Shown here piece after piece: positions 44,550 to 56,643 of a DNA stretch of 64,000 nucleotides. A model generated the notes under the pieces. The model saw only the letters and a program-made list of their open reading frames with translations. It was not told where the DNA came from and made no database searches. A program made the position numbers and the translations under genes. Origin of the DNA: Cryptomeria japonica (Eukaryota; Streptophyta; Pinopsida; Cupressales; Cupressaceae); contig NC_081415.1 of assembly GCF_030272615.1 (NCBI RefSeq), forward strand, positions 626,943,740 through 627,007,739, in the 5' to 3' direction. Within the stretch, counting starts at the first letter, position 1. The number at the start of each line of letters is the position of its first letter.

Positions 44550-46101
44550 TGATAACTCAATGATGAACGAATAGTACCAAACCGGTACTAAGAGGGGGCA
44601 GTGAATTAGTACAGACAAAATATAGACCTAAACCGGTTCAGCAGCAAACACTCCAAATGACTAGTAAACAGTGACACCGGTTTGAAACAAAGTGCAACCG
44701 GTAAAACTCAGAACAACTAAAACAATCATAAACTGGTTACTCACTGATCTTTCCTCTCAACTCAGAACTACACTACCATTTCACCCTTATGTATGAACAG
44801 GTAATCTATCATCATATCTTCACAACAGCTAGTTCAACATGTTTTATTGACATGCATAAAACACAGAACCATCATATGCTTAATAGGTAATAATAAAGCA
44901 TCACAAGATAAAAGCATCACACATGACACACATATTTTTCACATGGAAACCCAACTAGGAAAAACCACGGTGGGGATGAATACCCACAAGCTTGTTGTTG
45001 AACTCTTTGGAAGTTCGCTCTGTTAGAAGCCTTGTCTGGTTAAAGACATTACAAAAGGTTCTGCTAGGAACCGATCCTGTTATAGATCACCCGGTTAAGG
45101 GATGGCTACAATACCCAGTTAAGGGTTAAACCCTATTAAGGGTACCTTGTTAGAGGATTTCAAGAACTCAATAGCTAAAGGATTTCCAGAGCTCTCTAGC
45201 TTTCCAAATCTCAATAACTTTGAGTTACCCTGTTAAGGGATTTACAGCAAGTCAGTTAAGGCTACCCTGCTAGGGGATTTTCCAACTGTTGAGATGGTTA
45301 GAGATCAATAGGTATTACAATGATCTGGTAACAACACTCAATGCCAATGCAGATCTGCTTAAGCTCCTCTTCACCTTTTGCACTTACACTCTGCAAGTAT
45401 CACTTCTCTCCTCTGGTCTGGCAAGGATCTCGTATCCCTTCTCTTGGATACTCACACACAGCTTTTTCTAATGACCTCTGAAAGAATCATAACATCAACC
45501 TTATATGACAACAGACAGGTCAGTAGCATAAAACCTAAACCCTAGACCTGTTAGGTTAAGGAATTCAAATAGTTCAATCCTAATCGTTGATCATACTGTA
45601 CTAAATGCAGCAGATCTTGAATAAATCTCAAGACATTCTCCATCATTCATTATCCACCAATTTCATGGCGGCTAATAATCCATCACACATTTGCACCATT
45701 TAAAAACTTCGCACATTCCTGAGGTAGATAGGGATAGTCTTCTTCATGCAAGATCCTTCACGCGTGTAAGGCTGATGTGGCAACATGATCTATTCTTTGA
45801 TATATTGCTTACTCATTACACAAAGATCACCGGTTGAGCCATACAAGCTTGAAGCACTTCAATCGGAAACCCTGAAGTTGAGACTACCAACTAGTAGTCA
45901 TACAATGCTTCCATGTGTCAGTTCTCATAACCATATGCCGATTCATCTTGAACAAGCACACCACTTCACTTTGGCACAAATGCCGGTTCACAGTGTTATA
46001 CTGGTTCTCACATATACTGGTTCATACCTCTTCAACATATTGACATCAATGACAACATACAATGTCATTATGTCCACATACCGGTTCACATAATGCCAAC
46101 A
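44550..46101 (-). repeat. D right LTR (5' LTR in element orientation)
   Basis: 1,552 bp, starting TGATAACTCAATGATGAACG and ending CATAATGCCAACA. Confidence 0.92.
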
Positions 46102-46106
46102 GCTTG
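46102..46106. repeat. Target-site duplication of element D (right copy)
   Basis: GCTTG matches 38588-38592. Confidence 0.85.
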
Positions 46107-46789
46107 ATCTCTGACATTTTGTGATAATGGCTACATTCTATTGTGATTGATACTCTTGATAGTCTATATAACTATAAATTGTCCTTTTGTTTAAATGATG
46201 TTACTATTTTGACTATGTATTGTAGGTCTATCAGACTTTGGGACTATCAAAAATTTATTCATATTGCTGCTATGATACTCTCATTCATCTAAACCTTATA
46301 CCCCTTTAACCCTAAATCAATGTAACTGTCTTTGGCCCTTTTGGCATTGGATCAAATCCTTACTTTGGTAAAGTTGTTAACTACTTCTACTCTTTGTCAT
46401 TAACTTGCTACATTTTTTTCTGATCCAATCCTTGTACATCAACATCTTTGCTTATGGACTGTGAGAGGTCACTTTGTGGTTTGAGATCTCTATAATCTTA
46501 GTGTGTTGCTATGATTGTAATCTCTGTATCTCACTCTCATATCCATGCTTTATCAAGGTCTTTATTACCCAAATAGTCCCTCTTGCTTGTGTTTGTATAT
46601 TGTTAGAATATATGGGATTGTTGATTTTGTATATTGTTAGAATATATAGTTTACCATAGTTAGTTAGTCATTGAGGTAAGGAGTTATATAGGGGTAGTTC
46701 AATATTTGAGAAAGCTTATCAAATCATATTCCATATTTACAATGCTTTATATTCTCTGATGGAAATTATTATTATTATTTTTAAATATA
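46107..46789. other. Non-coding DNA right of element D
   Basis: AT-rich sequence without a supported gene. TGTATATTGTTAGAATATAT occurs twice (about 46592 and 46628). Before D inserted, this was joined to 38587. Confidence 0.35.
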
Positions 46790-47387
46790 GCCTATTTGTC
46801 AGAATTTTGATGGACATGCCCAACATAGGCCCCGACGAGAGTGTTGTATCTGCGACAAAATATTTCGTTGCACGCACAACACTCTTGTCGGAGCTTCCTT
46901 GCATTTGTTTTTGGAATTCTGACAAAAAAGGACACTATGTTTTGACAGGAATTTTGTACCTATGAAACATTTCATTGCAGGTGCACCATTCCCATTGGGG
47001 CTTCCTTGCATTTGTTGTCCGAATTCTGACAAAAAGGGCACTATGCTCCAATGGGAATTGCTGTACCTGCAACAAAAAATTCCATTGTAGGTGCACCATT
47101 CTCGTCGGAGCATAATGCCCTTTTTTGTCAGAATTCCAACGAAAAACCCAATGCATGGTTTGTCGGAAGATTGGCGACTTCGTCAGAATTCCAACAAATT
47201 AGACTACCACATTATGTGTCAACTTCCGAAAAAGAAGGTGTCCAAATTCCGACGAACATTTGTCCGTCAAATAACCTGACGAAATTTGAGTGACAAAAAT
47301 ATTTTCGCCATTTCATCGAATCTACGACAATAATATATCGTAATTACAATGATAGTTCATCAGAAAATGACCCCAAATGTGTTAGTG
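46790..47387 (-). mobile_element. CACTA (En/Spm-like) DNA-transposon end with subterminal repeats
   Basis: The right border reads, on the minus strand, CACTAACACATTTGGGGTC. Inward from it lie many short repeats in both orientations typical of CACTA subterminal regions: CCGACGA/TCGTCGG, GAATTCTGACAAAAA, GGCACTATG and GCAACAAAAAATTCC. Three related ~110-130-bp blocks are visible between 46800 and 47130. No matching left terminus and no transposase were found, so it is a truncated end or a solo fragment. The 3-bp target duplication cannot be tested without the other end. Confidence 0.5.
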
Positions 47388-48040
47388 TCATTCACTCTCA
47401 ATTTATCCATCCACACATCTTATATATGAGATACAACATTAAAAACCTAATTAAGGGTCGACCAAAACAAAATAAGCAATATTACATAAAATAAGCCACC
47501 CAGACCTAAAATAATTAGATCAGTCCACTCCAGGGAAAAAAGGGAACCAAAACATATCACAATGCATCATTCCACAAATGATTTGGAAATATGCACACAC
47601 TAACACATACTCCAAAGGACATTACAAAGCGTAACGTGTAGATCTAATTAACCTATTGGCCATATAACTATTTATAATGCAAAATACTCCATGCAAATCT
47701 CCAAACACCAAGGTGAGACCCAAATAAGCATCTCAACACATATTCCTACCAAATAATATGATCCACTAAACCACAATGCAATCAACAACATATCCAGAGT
47801 GTACCAAAAGCATTTCAGACCACCCTGAATACATGATGACACAACCAACACCAAAAGAATGATTGGACCAACATCAATCTAGATAACCAAGCTCTGACAA
47901 AGCATATACAGACCAACATCCATCCAGATATCTAGGTTTGACATCAATGAAAAACATTCAATCATGCTATCAACAATCTTGAATAGTACACAACCCACTT
48001 TCAATCTGAGCAACACAAAGACATCTTAAGAACCACACTC
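47388..48040. other. Unassigned non-coding DNA
   Basis: No supported gene. Related phrases ACCAACATCAATCTAGAT and ACCAACATCCATCCAGAT (about 47866 and 47915) may be a decayed tandem pair. Confidence 0.3.
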
Positions 48041-49789
48041 ATGAGGAAATCAAATTTTTTTTTCACAAAGTATATATTTCAAACCATGAATAAAATATTA
48101 AAATTTGGTTACAAATCTCTTTTTGGCAACTCTATTAGGGAACAAAGTGTTGGTGCTTTGTTTACTCAAAAATTTGAAGGTACCTCCTTGAGGATAGAGA
48201 TTGGTGACTCTGTATTTTGGAGTTTACACAAAATATTTTGGGTAGAAGAATTCTACTTTTATATCATGGCCTTGATTGCACCCTAGCCATGGGTAACTTA
48301 TTTTGAGCCTTAGGATTTGCCTTAATACACAACCTTTCATGCAAGATCGATAAAATATACTCTCAAGTCACATTGAATCCTTTATTGTTGCATGTGGGAT
48401 TCTTAGGGTTTTTGAAGATCTATGTGTTCACTTGTTTGTTGAATCCCTCATTGGTTTTGTTGTAGTTTGATTCAAACATTTGGATGATGAATGTATGATG
48501 AACTAGGGTATATTGAAAGACAAATTTCTCACAAGATTCAAGCTGATAGTTAATGTGGGTGGTATTTTATGTTACTTTTTCAAAATTCAAAAAGAAGAAA
48601 ATGAATGTATGAGGGATATTGTAGACTAATTCAACCAATAATTGAGGTGAATTTTGTATCTAGTCAACACAACCTATTGTCTATTTTTGTTGAAACCTTG
48701 CATCTTGAATTCCAATGTCATTTCAAGCAAAACAAGGTATGTGATCTTGAAGTCACAAAACAAGAAACTATTAAAAATAAAAATGATTCATTGTTGTCTA
48801 TATGGTTCAACCAAGACAAGATTAGAGAAAATTTAAATGAAAAATATATAAATAATTGTTATGAGCAATCAAGAAGGGTAATTTGTCTACCTTGTATAGT
48901 TGAATGCACTAAACTCACAATTTTATTTTCAAAAGATTTTTGAACAAACGGTTCATGTGATTTAGAAATCAAATCTCGTGTTGAAGAAAGAGATAAAATA
49001 TATAATATACATTATGAGGAAAACTAAGATGATTTTGATAGTTTAACTGATGAAGATGATTATATTTCTTAGACACCATCAGTAAATTTGTTGATACCTT
49101 TTGTTTCAACAAGAAAAACTATTAGATAACCATTCGGTGATATAATCAACAAAGAAGGAAATAGAGAACATAATCCCTATACACCTACAGATATTGAGTC
49201 ATTTATCTTTGATGATATTGATGAACCAATAAAAAATATTGCATTAATAATAAGAATTAAAGGACAACTAGGTGAATAGAAAAATGAGAATCAAATGAAT
49301 GAGTTAATCAGATTCAATATATTATAAGTACCAAGTTCTTGTGAAACTTTTGAAGTCAGAGAGAATATTATCTTTAAACTCTTTGATGCCTCTAAATCAG
49401 ATCACATGAGTATATTTCTTCCTTCTTATAATGACAAGGAACTATATTAACCTTCTATTGAAAAATATATTTGAAGAGGTGGAAGATAATGAAAAATCGA
49501 AAAAAGAAAATGATGGGAAAAAGAGGGAAGATCAATTTGACATCAAATCAAATGATTTTGAATGTCATTTTTTCATATCTCAAGTTGGTTCTTAGAAGCC
49601 TTAGATGGCAGTTCCTTGCGTGGGGAAATAATTTTTTTTCTTTAATTATAGGTTATAGATGAAAAGTCTTCAATTGGGATTGATTTAAATCCAAATCAGC
49701 TTCAGACACAGTTGGTTCAAAATTATTTCCTCTCCATTAGTGATGAACTCATTCTAGATTCTACTTTATTTGAGGTAACATTGGTGGTA
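48041..49789 (+). pseudogene. Decayed ORF of unknown family
   Basis: Broken plus-strand frames (TKYIFQTMNKILKFGYKSLF, then IIEVNFVSSQHNLLSIFVET, then DDFDSLTDEDDYIS and later SSWFLEALDGSSLRGE and SIGIDLNPNQLQTQLVQNYF) can be followed through many stops. The acidic middle and Lys/Asn-rich character give no family that I recognise. The last 277 bases (49513-49789) occur again at 59383-59658. Confidence 0.3.
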
Positions 49790-51064
49790 TGATGAAAGAA
49801 CAAGGATCCAGTCAACTACTGAGAGGGGGGGTGGGTGAATCAGTAGATAGAAAAACTGATAAATTTCACCAATCTCAAAATTAATCTCTCAAAGTAAATT
49901 TAGAACTATCAATGCAATATCACTGTCAAGCTAAACCGGTTGACTGTTACAACAAATTAACAGTAAAAAATTTGTAACTCACAAAATTCTAAATATTTTG
50001 ACTGACATAAGTAAAAATTCATTTCATATTGCTACCAGTTATCATGACTTATCAAAGTGGATTAAGTAGTTAAGCAAATCAACCATAGAAAACATAACAA
50101 CAAAAATATTCACCACTTGACACAATATTTTTGAGGTGGAAACCCAAATGGGAAAAACCACGGTGAGATGAGACTCACAAGATAACTATCTAAACTCTTC
50201 TAAAGTTCGCCCTATTAGGAGCCAAGCCTGTTAAAGCTTTTACAAAAATTCATGTTAAGAACAGATCCTGTTAGGGACCACCCGATTAAGGGATTGACTA
50301 TAATGCCTTGTTAGAAGCAATACCCTGTGAGGAGTAACCTTTGTAAAGGATTTAGAATCCAAGCTAATGGATCACCTTGTTAGAGGATTTGAATAGCACC
50401 AAGCTTGTTAGATCTTACCCGGTTAGGGGATTTCAATCTGTTGTAATTGTTAGAAAACAATAGGAGTTTGTTGATCTATTTGAATAGCACTACACTTGCT
50501 TGTTCAAATCATTTCCATGCTCCTATCTTCCTTTACTCAAACTACAGATACATCATCTGGTTCTGCAACCATACACTCATCTAAAACTTTGCCAACTCTA
50601 AAACTAAATAGCTCATCGACCTTATAAACAAATCAACTAGGTTGGTAACACAACAAAAACCTAATTCACATAGAGATTACAAACAAGTCGGTTTAAGTAT
50701 GACCATTGGATTACATAACAATATCTACACATCATTCAAGAAATCCTTGACCACTCCTTGATCATCTCTTCATTGAACTTAGTAACTCATTACGCACTTT
50801 GCATTACATGCAGTATACTTGCTCAATCCCAAGATAAAAACCATTACCTCAATGCGCCAAATACACTTTGAAACTCTCTTCATAAAATATGCATATGTGT
50901 CATAATAATTACCACTCATCATTAGATCATAAACCAATATAACCAATTCACCAAATTCAATCGATTAGGGTTTATCAAAACAATGGGTAGGGTTTACTAG
51001 TTTAACACTCCAATACTTAGCAATACCAGTTCACACCACAAACTTACCTACTAGTTACAATTTC
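49790..51064 (-). repeat. Element C left LTR, part 1 (interrupted by B)
   Basis: Starts TGATGAAAGAACAAGGATCC, matches 59659 onward, and is split by element B at 51064/57715. It carries the same GAGAGGGGGG(T)GAATCAG signature near its left end as the other copia LTRs, followed by alternating 'ccggtta' and 'tgttaga' phrases. Confidence 0.8.
51060..51064. repeat. Target-site duplication of element B (left copy)
   Basis: ATTTC, repeated at 57710-57714. The uninterrupted sequence is seen in the second C LTR at about 60948-60952. Confidence 0.9.
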
Positions 51065-52122
51065 TGTTGGTATTTTGGTATGGTTTTGTCATTGATGTCA
51101 ACACCTACTAATACACCTACTTTGGAGATCCAACAACATTCACCGGCAAGTAGTAAATTGTGCAACAGTTATTGGTATATGGTTCACCGGCATGATATAT
51201 TGTTCACAGGTACCTAGAATGATATGGAAGACACTTGATAATGCCGAAGACATCATGTCGACACTTTATTTTGAAGAAATAATCATTGGTATATTCATAT
51301 TTGCATATTTTCTTTTACCAGCAAATAGGTCCAGGTTATCTAGGGTTACACCGGCAAGTTTATCTTTTCCAAATCACCATGGCATGCTATGGAGATAATT
51401 TATTATTGTTGTAAATGCATTAAGTTGACATGTTCAATCGGTTATTGCATCGGATATTATATTGTATGTAAAATGTTTTTATTGTAATATCTTGTAGAGC
51501 CGACCTACTAAAATTGGTCTTAGGGTATGGTATAAATGTAAGATCTTATTTGTAAGATCAAGTGTGGAATGCGAAAAAGAATTAAGTGAAGGTATATGTT
51601 AGATCAAACAGGGATATACATGAAGACACCATTTGAAGGTGAAGTTAGGTTTTTGTAGAAGCATATCAACATTACACCGGTACTGAATCCAGCATATGAA
51701 GATGCTATCTTGTGCAGTACATTCTTATTGGATTTAACCATCCAACTGTAGTCAGTGTGACTCCCATTTTGTGATTGAGCGGTGAGCTCTAGGCTATTGG
51801 TCTTTCTGCATGTGCAGACCCCATTTATGTACACTTACTATCTATAGTAGTATTATCTGATTGTGGGTAAGGTTTCCCACCATGGTTTTTCCCCTTACAG
51901 GGTTCCAACATACAAATATTGGTGTTATGTGTTGTGGATGACTTTATGTTTATGTTTCATGCATTAATCCTTACCGGTATAGCAATTTACTGTTAAAACT
52001 ATCTACCGACATACTTAACTGGTTTATCGGTATTAAGCATTAAGTTGGTTAATAAGTTTTTGGTTTGAATTTATTTGACAACTGATTCACCCCCGCCTTT
52101 TAGTTGTCTCCGGGACCTAACA
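51065..52122 (+). repeat. B 5' LTR
   Basis: Starts TGTTGGTATTTTGGTATGG and ends GGGACCTAACA. GATTCACCCCCGCCTTTTAG near the end is a mutated form of the C-run motif. Confidence 0.92.
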
Positions 52123-52123
52123 A

Positions 52124-52137
52124 TTGTTATTAGAGCC
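52124..52137 (+). promoter_or_regulatory. B primer-binding site (degraded tRNA-iMet type)
   Basis: TTGTTATTAGAGCC aligns with TTGGTATCAGAGCC with two changes, both G/C to A/T or T. Confidence 0.7.
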
Positions 52138-52177
52138 TAGTCCTCTTTTGCAAAAGTTAACAACTTGAGGAGATCCA

Positions 52178-55100
52178 ATGTCTACTAATTATTTCAGGAA
52201 GGACAGTCCTAAACTTGATGGAACTAACTATGGGATATGGAAGATCAAAATGGAGACACGTCTGAATTGCATTGGTAAAGACATCTGGGAAGTTACTAAG
52301 AATGGTTATACTGCTGTTGTAGCTGGTCAGACTGCTCCAACTACTTTAGCCAAAGATGAAGAGAATGATTGCAAAGCAAGAGAAGCACTTTTGAGTGCAT
52401 TATCATATCAACAAATCATGGGATTATCAGATAGGTCTACTACTAAATCTATTTGGGATCATTTGGAAACACTAAATGAAGGAGATTCCACAGTCAAGAT
52501 TGCAAAACTTGAAAGCTTCCGAGTCAGGTATGAACATTTGAAAATGGAAGAAGATGAAATGATTTCTGCTTTTATGGAAAGAGTAAATGAAATTGTTTTG
52601 GGTATTAAATGTTGTGGAGTAACCTTGAGTGAGGATGAAATTGTTTCAAAAATCTTAAGAGGTTTTCCATCGGCATATAAAATGAAGGTTATTGCTATAA
52701 ATGAGTTAAGAACAATGCCTAATACATCAGTAACTAGGGATACATTGATTGGAAAACTTTCAGCCTTTGAAATTGAGGAATTTGGTCCTGTTGCTATAAA
52801 GACTGATTTGGCCTTTAAAGCATCAACATCATCTACTCCATTATTTGACAAATCAGACTGGAGAGCCTTTTATGCAAGAGAACTTGAAGAATCCAAAAGG
52901 GAGAATGAAGAGCTTGAAGCACTATTTGCAAGGAAAATGCCAAAAGGTCCAATTGGAAGTAAGTATGAAGCTAAAGCACCCTTTAAATGTTTTAACTGCA
53001 ATAAGATTGGTCATATGGCTTCAAGATGCCCTGATAGACATGCTAGACTAAGAGAAGAAGCTAGAATAACATACAAGCCTAATCCTGAATATCAGAGATA
53101 CGGATTTAAAAAGAACAAAGACAAATCTTGTTACATTGCTGATGAAGGTGTGACTGATGATTTTGATGAGGATCTAGCAGACAATGGATGGGTTTTTGTT
53201 GCTATAACAGAAGATCAACCGACACCTACTGCTCAACCGGTAGAACAAGCCCTAGCAGCTAAAGTTGAAGCAAAGGATGAATGGATTATTGACTCAGGAT
53301 GCTCACATCATATGACTAGAGACAAAGGTAAATTCTTGAACTTTCAAGAATATAATTGAGGTTTAGTAAGATTTGGAGATGACAAAGCCTGTTCAATCAA
53401 AGGTAAGGGTTCAATATCTCTTGATGGTAAACATAACACTAACAATGTCTACTATGTTGAAGGATTAAAGCATAATCTTTTAAGTGTTGGTCAATTAGTT
53501 GAGAAGGGATTTCAGTTACAATTTAAAAGTGGAAAATGCAAAATCATGAATAGAACTGGTTTGGAAATTGCAACCGGTAATCAGACTAGAGGCAATATCT
53601 TTCATTTGAATAATAGTGAAAAGGCATGCTTAATTGCACATATAGATGAAAGTTGGTTATGGCATAAGAGACTATGTCATGTAAACTTTGATTGCATAGT
53701 AAAAATCAGTACTTCTAAGGCAGTCAGAGATCTACCTAAAATTGTGAAACCTTAGGATACAATTTGTAAGGAATGTCAATTTGGAAAACAAGTTAGAGCT
53801 AGTTTCAAAAGTATTCCAGAAAAATCCAATAATGCTCTTGATTTAATTCACACTGATTTATGTGGTCCAGCCAGAACTAGAAGCTTACAAGGTGATAGAT
53901 ATTTCATGCTAATTATTGATGATTATTCTAGAATGTGTTGGGTTACTTTTCTCAGAGAGAAGTCAGAAGCACTTGGCAAGTTCAAACTATTCAAAGCAAT
54001 GGTTGAAAATGAAACCATTAAGAAAATCAAATGTTTAAGATCAGATCAAGGAGGAGAATTCACATTTAAGGACTTTAATACATTATGTGAAGTGAATGGA
54101 ATCAAAAGACAGTTATCAACACCTTGGACACCATAGCAGAATGGAGTTGTTGAAAGGAAAAATAGAACTATCTTGGATGCAGCTAGAAGTATGTTATCAA
54201 AAGCAAATCTGCCACATGTGTATTAGAGAGAGGCAGTTAGCACTATTGTCTATACATTCAACAAAGTTCACATCAAAGGTGAGACCGGTAAGACCCCTCA
54301 TGAACTATGGTTTGGTAATACTCCTACTCTTAAGTATTTCAAAATTTTTGGAAGTAAATGTTATATTAGAAGAGATGAGTATATTGGCAAATTTGATCCT
54401 AGAAGTGATGAAGGAATATTTCTTGGTTATTCATGTAAGAGCAAGGCATATAGATGTTTTAATAAAAGATTGTAGAAAATAGTTGAAAGTACAAATGTAA
54501 AGATTGATGAACAATTCAGAGGAACTTCAAGGTATATAGACTCTGAACTGGCAACAAAAATTGTGACAAATGAACCTATACTGAATCCACCGGTACAGAA
54601 TGAAGATCCAGTTACCCCGGTATCATCAGAAGATTCCACAATAATTGAAGAACAACAGTAAATTAAGACACCCTGGTATGTAAGATTGAATCATTCTGAA
54701 GATCAGATAATTGGAAACAAATTCAAAGGAGTTATGACAAGAGGAAGATTGGCAAATGAAGAGGTATGTCTTATTTCTCAAATTGAACCATCATCTATTA
54801 ATGAGGCATGTGAAGATAAATTTTGGATTAAAGCTATGGAAGAAGAATTAGGACAAATTGAGAAAAATAATACTTGGACATTAGTTCCCCAACCTAAAGA
54901 TAAAAATGTAATTGGAACTAAATGGGTATTTAGAAAAAAACTTAATGAAGATGGTAAGGTTGTCAGAAATAAAGCAAGACTAGTGTGTAAGGGATATTCT
55001 CAGAAAGATGGAGTTGATTACAATGAAACCTTTGCACTGGTAGCCAGAATTGAGGTAGTTAGATTATTCTTGGCTTTTGCAGCTCACAAGGATTACAAAG

Positions 55101-56320
55101 TTTATCAAATGGGCATTAAATGTGCATTTTTGAATGGAGATCTTGAAGAAGAAGTATATATTGAATAACTTGATGGATTTTCTTTGACAGATGACAATGA
55201 TATGGTTTGCAAGTTAAGAAAAGCTCTGTATGGATTGAAACAAGCCCCAAGAGCTTGGTATGCAAGGTTGGATAAGTATCTTTTAAACATTGGTTTTACT
55301 AAAGGAAATGCAGATAGCAATTTATACTACAAAGTAACTAATGATGACATCTTGATTATTGAAGTATTTGTTGATGATATAATCTTTGGAGGAGAAGATG
55401 GATTATGTAAGGAATTTTCTCTTGAAATGCAGCAAGAATTTGAAATGTCTATGATTGGAGAAATAAAATTCTTCTTAGGTTTGCAAATTTCTCAGACTGA
55501 TAAAGGTATATTTTTGAGTCAATCCAAGTACTTGAAAGAATTACTAAAGAAATTTGGGATGGAGAACTCTAAACCAGTAAGCACACCTATGACTACAAAT
55601 GACAAATTATCTCAAAGGGATGAATCTACACCTGTTAATCCAACTAGATACAAATCTATGATAGGAGGTTTACTGTATTTAACACAAACTAGGCCTGATA
55701 TTATGAATACAGTATGTATTGTTTCTAGATTTCAGAGTAATCCTAGGGAAAATCATGAATCAGTAGTAAAAAGGATTTTCCGGTACTTACAAGGCATGAC
55801 AAATCTTGGATTATGGTATCCTAAAGATGAAAATTTTGATCTATATGCATACACATATGCAAATTGGGTAGGAGATATAGATGATAGAAAGAGAACCACT
55901 GGAGGAGCATTCTTTCTTGGAAAGAGATTAGTTTCTTGTTTGAGTAAGAAACAGAGTTGTACATCTTTATCAATAGCTGAATCAGAATATGTTGCAGCAA
56001 CAACAAACTGTACACAAGTATTATGGCTTAAGCAAATGTTGAAAGACATAAAGGTAAAATGCAAGGAACCTATTACTATATACTGTGATAACACTGCAAC
56101 AATTGATATATCTAAGAATCTGGTATTACACTCTAAAACAAAACATGTTTCTATCAAACTGAATTTTCTAAGGGAAAAAGTTGAAGAAAAGGAGATAAAA
56201 CTAGTTTATGTGAATACTAAAGAATAGCTTGCAGATATTTTCACAAAACCTTTGCCTAAGGAGACTTTTGAGTATCTCAGAGATCCACTTGGAGTCATAC
56301 CACCACCGGTAGAGACTTAG
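52178..56320 (+). pseudogene. B gag-pol polyprotein (copia), one frame with eight premature stops
   Basis: The ATG at 52178 opens gag (MSTNYFRKDSPKLDGTNYG) with the knuckle CFNCNKIGHMASRCP. Protease has WIIDSGCSHHMTRD. GAG-pre-integrase has WHKRLCHVNF. Integrase has HTDLCGP, LRSDQGGEF and QNGVVERKN. RT has [27 protein letters not shown] and FVDDIIFGG. RNase H has SIAESEYVAA and YCDNTATIDIS, but the first acidic motif is YTYANWVGD, where relatives have YTDANWAGD, so that Asp is lost. Stops lie at 53357 (TGA), 53753, 54134, 54224, 54473 (TAG), 54659, 55166 (TAA) and 56225 (TAG). All lie in one frame, which reaches its natural TAG at 56318. Four stops stand where family members have CAG. Confidence 0.95.
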
Positions 56321-56628
56321 ATAGTTGATGATTGTCATCAACCGACAGAATTAAATGAACAAATCTTTTATTCCGGTATGGAGTAGTTGGTATTTTGTAT
56401 GAACTTGACTTTTTGTGACTTTGGCATTTGATGTCAAAGAGGGAGAGATATCTATGGAAAAACACATTATCCTTTTGGGAGAGATTTTGAAAAACACATT
56501 TAAGGAGAAATTGGTATGAGAGATTGGTATTGTCACTCCCAGGGGGAGAAATGGAGATTGTTGGTTTTTATATTTGGCATTTCTGTTTTGGCACTTTGAT
56601 GTTTTTTCCATTTTGTGTTGCCATCAAT

Positions 56629-56643
56629 GCCAAAGGGGGAGAT
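56629..56643 (+). promoter_or_regulatory. B polypurine tract
   Basis: GCCAAAGGGGGAGAT directly before the 3' LTR. Confidence 0.85.

Larger units (their letters stand above)
38593..46101 (-). mobile_element. Element D: complete but inactive Ty1/copia retrotransposon, 7,509 bp
   Basis: Two LTRs of equal length (1,552 bp) enclose a minus-strand gag-pol region, with a tRNA-iMet-type primer-binding site and polypurine tract in the right places and GCTTG on both flanks. The order is gag, protease, integrase, RT, RNase H, as in all Ty1/copia. The protein frame is broken by about seven in-frame stops and one frameshift, so the copy is not autonomous. The LTRs differ at many single positions by eye, which makes D older than G2. 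Confidence 0.92.

Noticed and set aside
47597-47606. CACTAACAC at 47597 as the other end of the CACTA element
   Set aside because: It lies outside the 47387 border and in the wrong relation to the subterminal repeats; similarity stops after ten bases.
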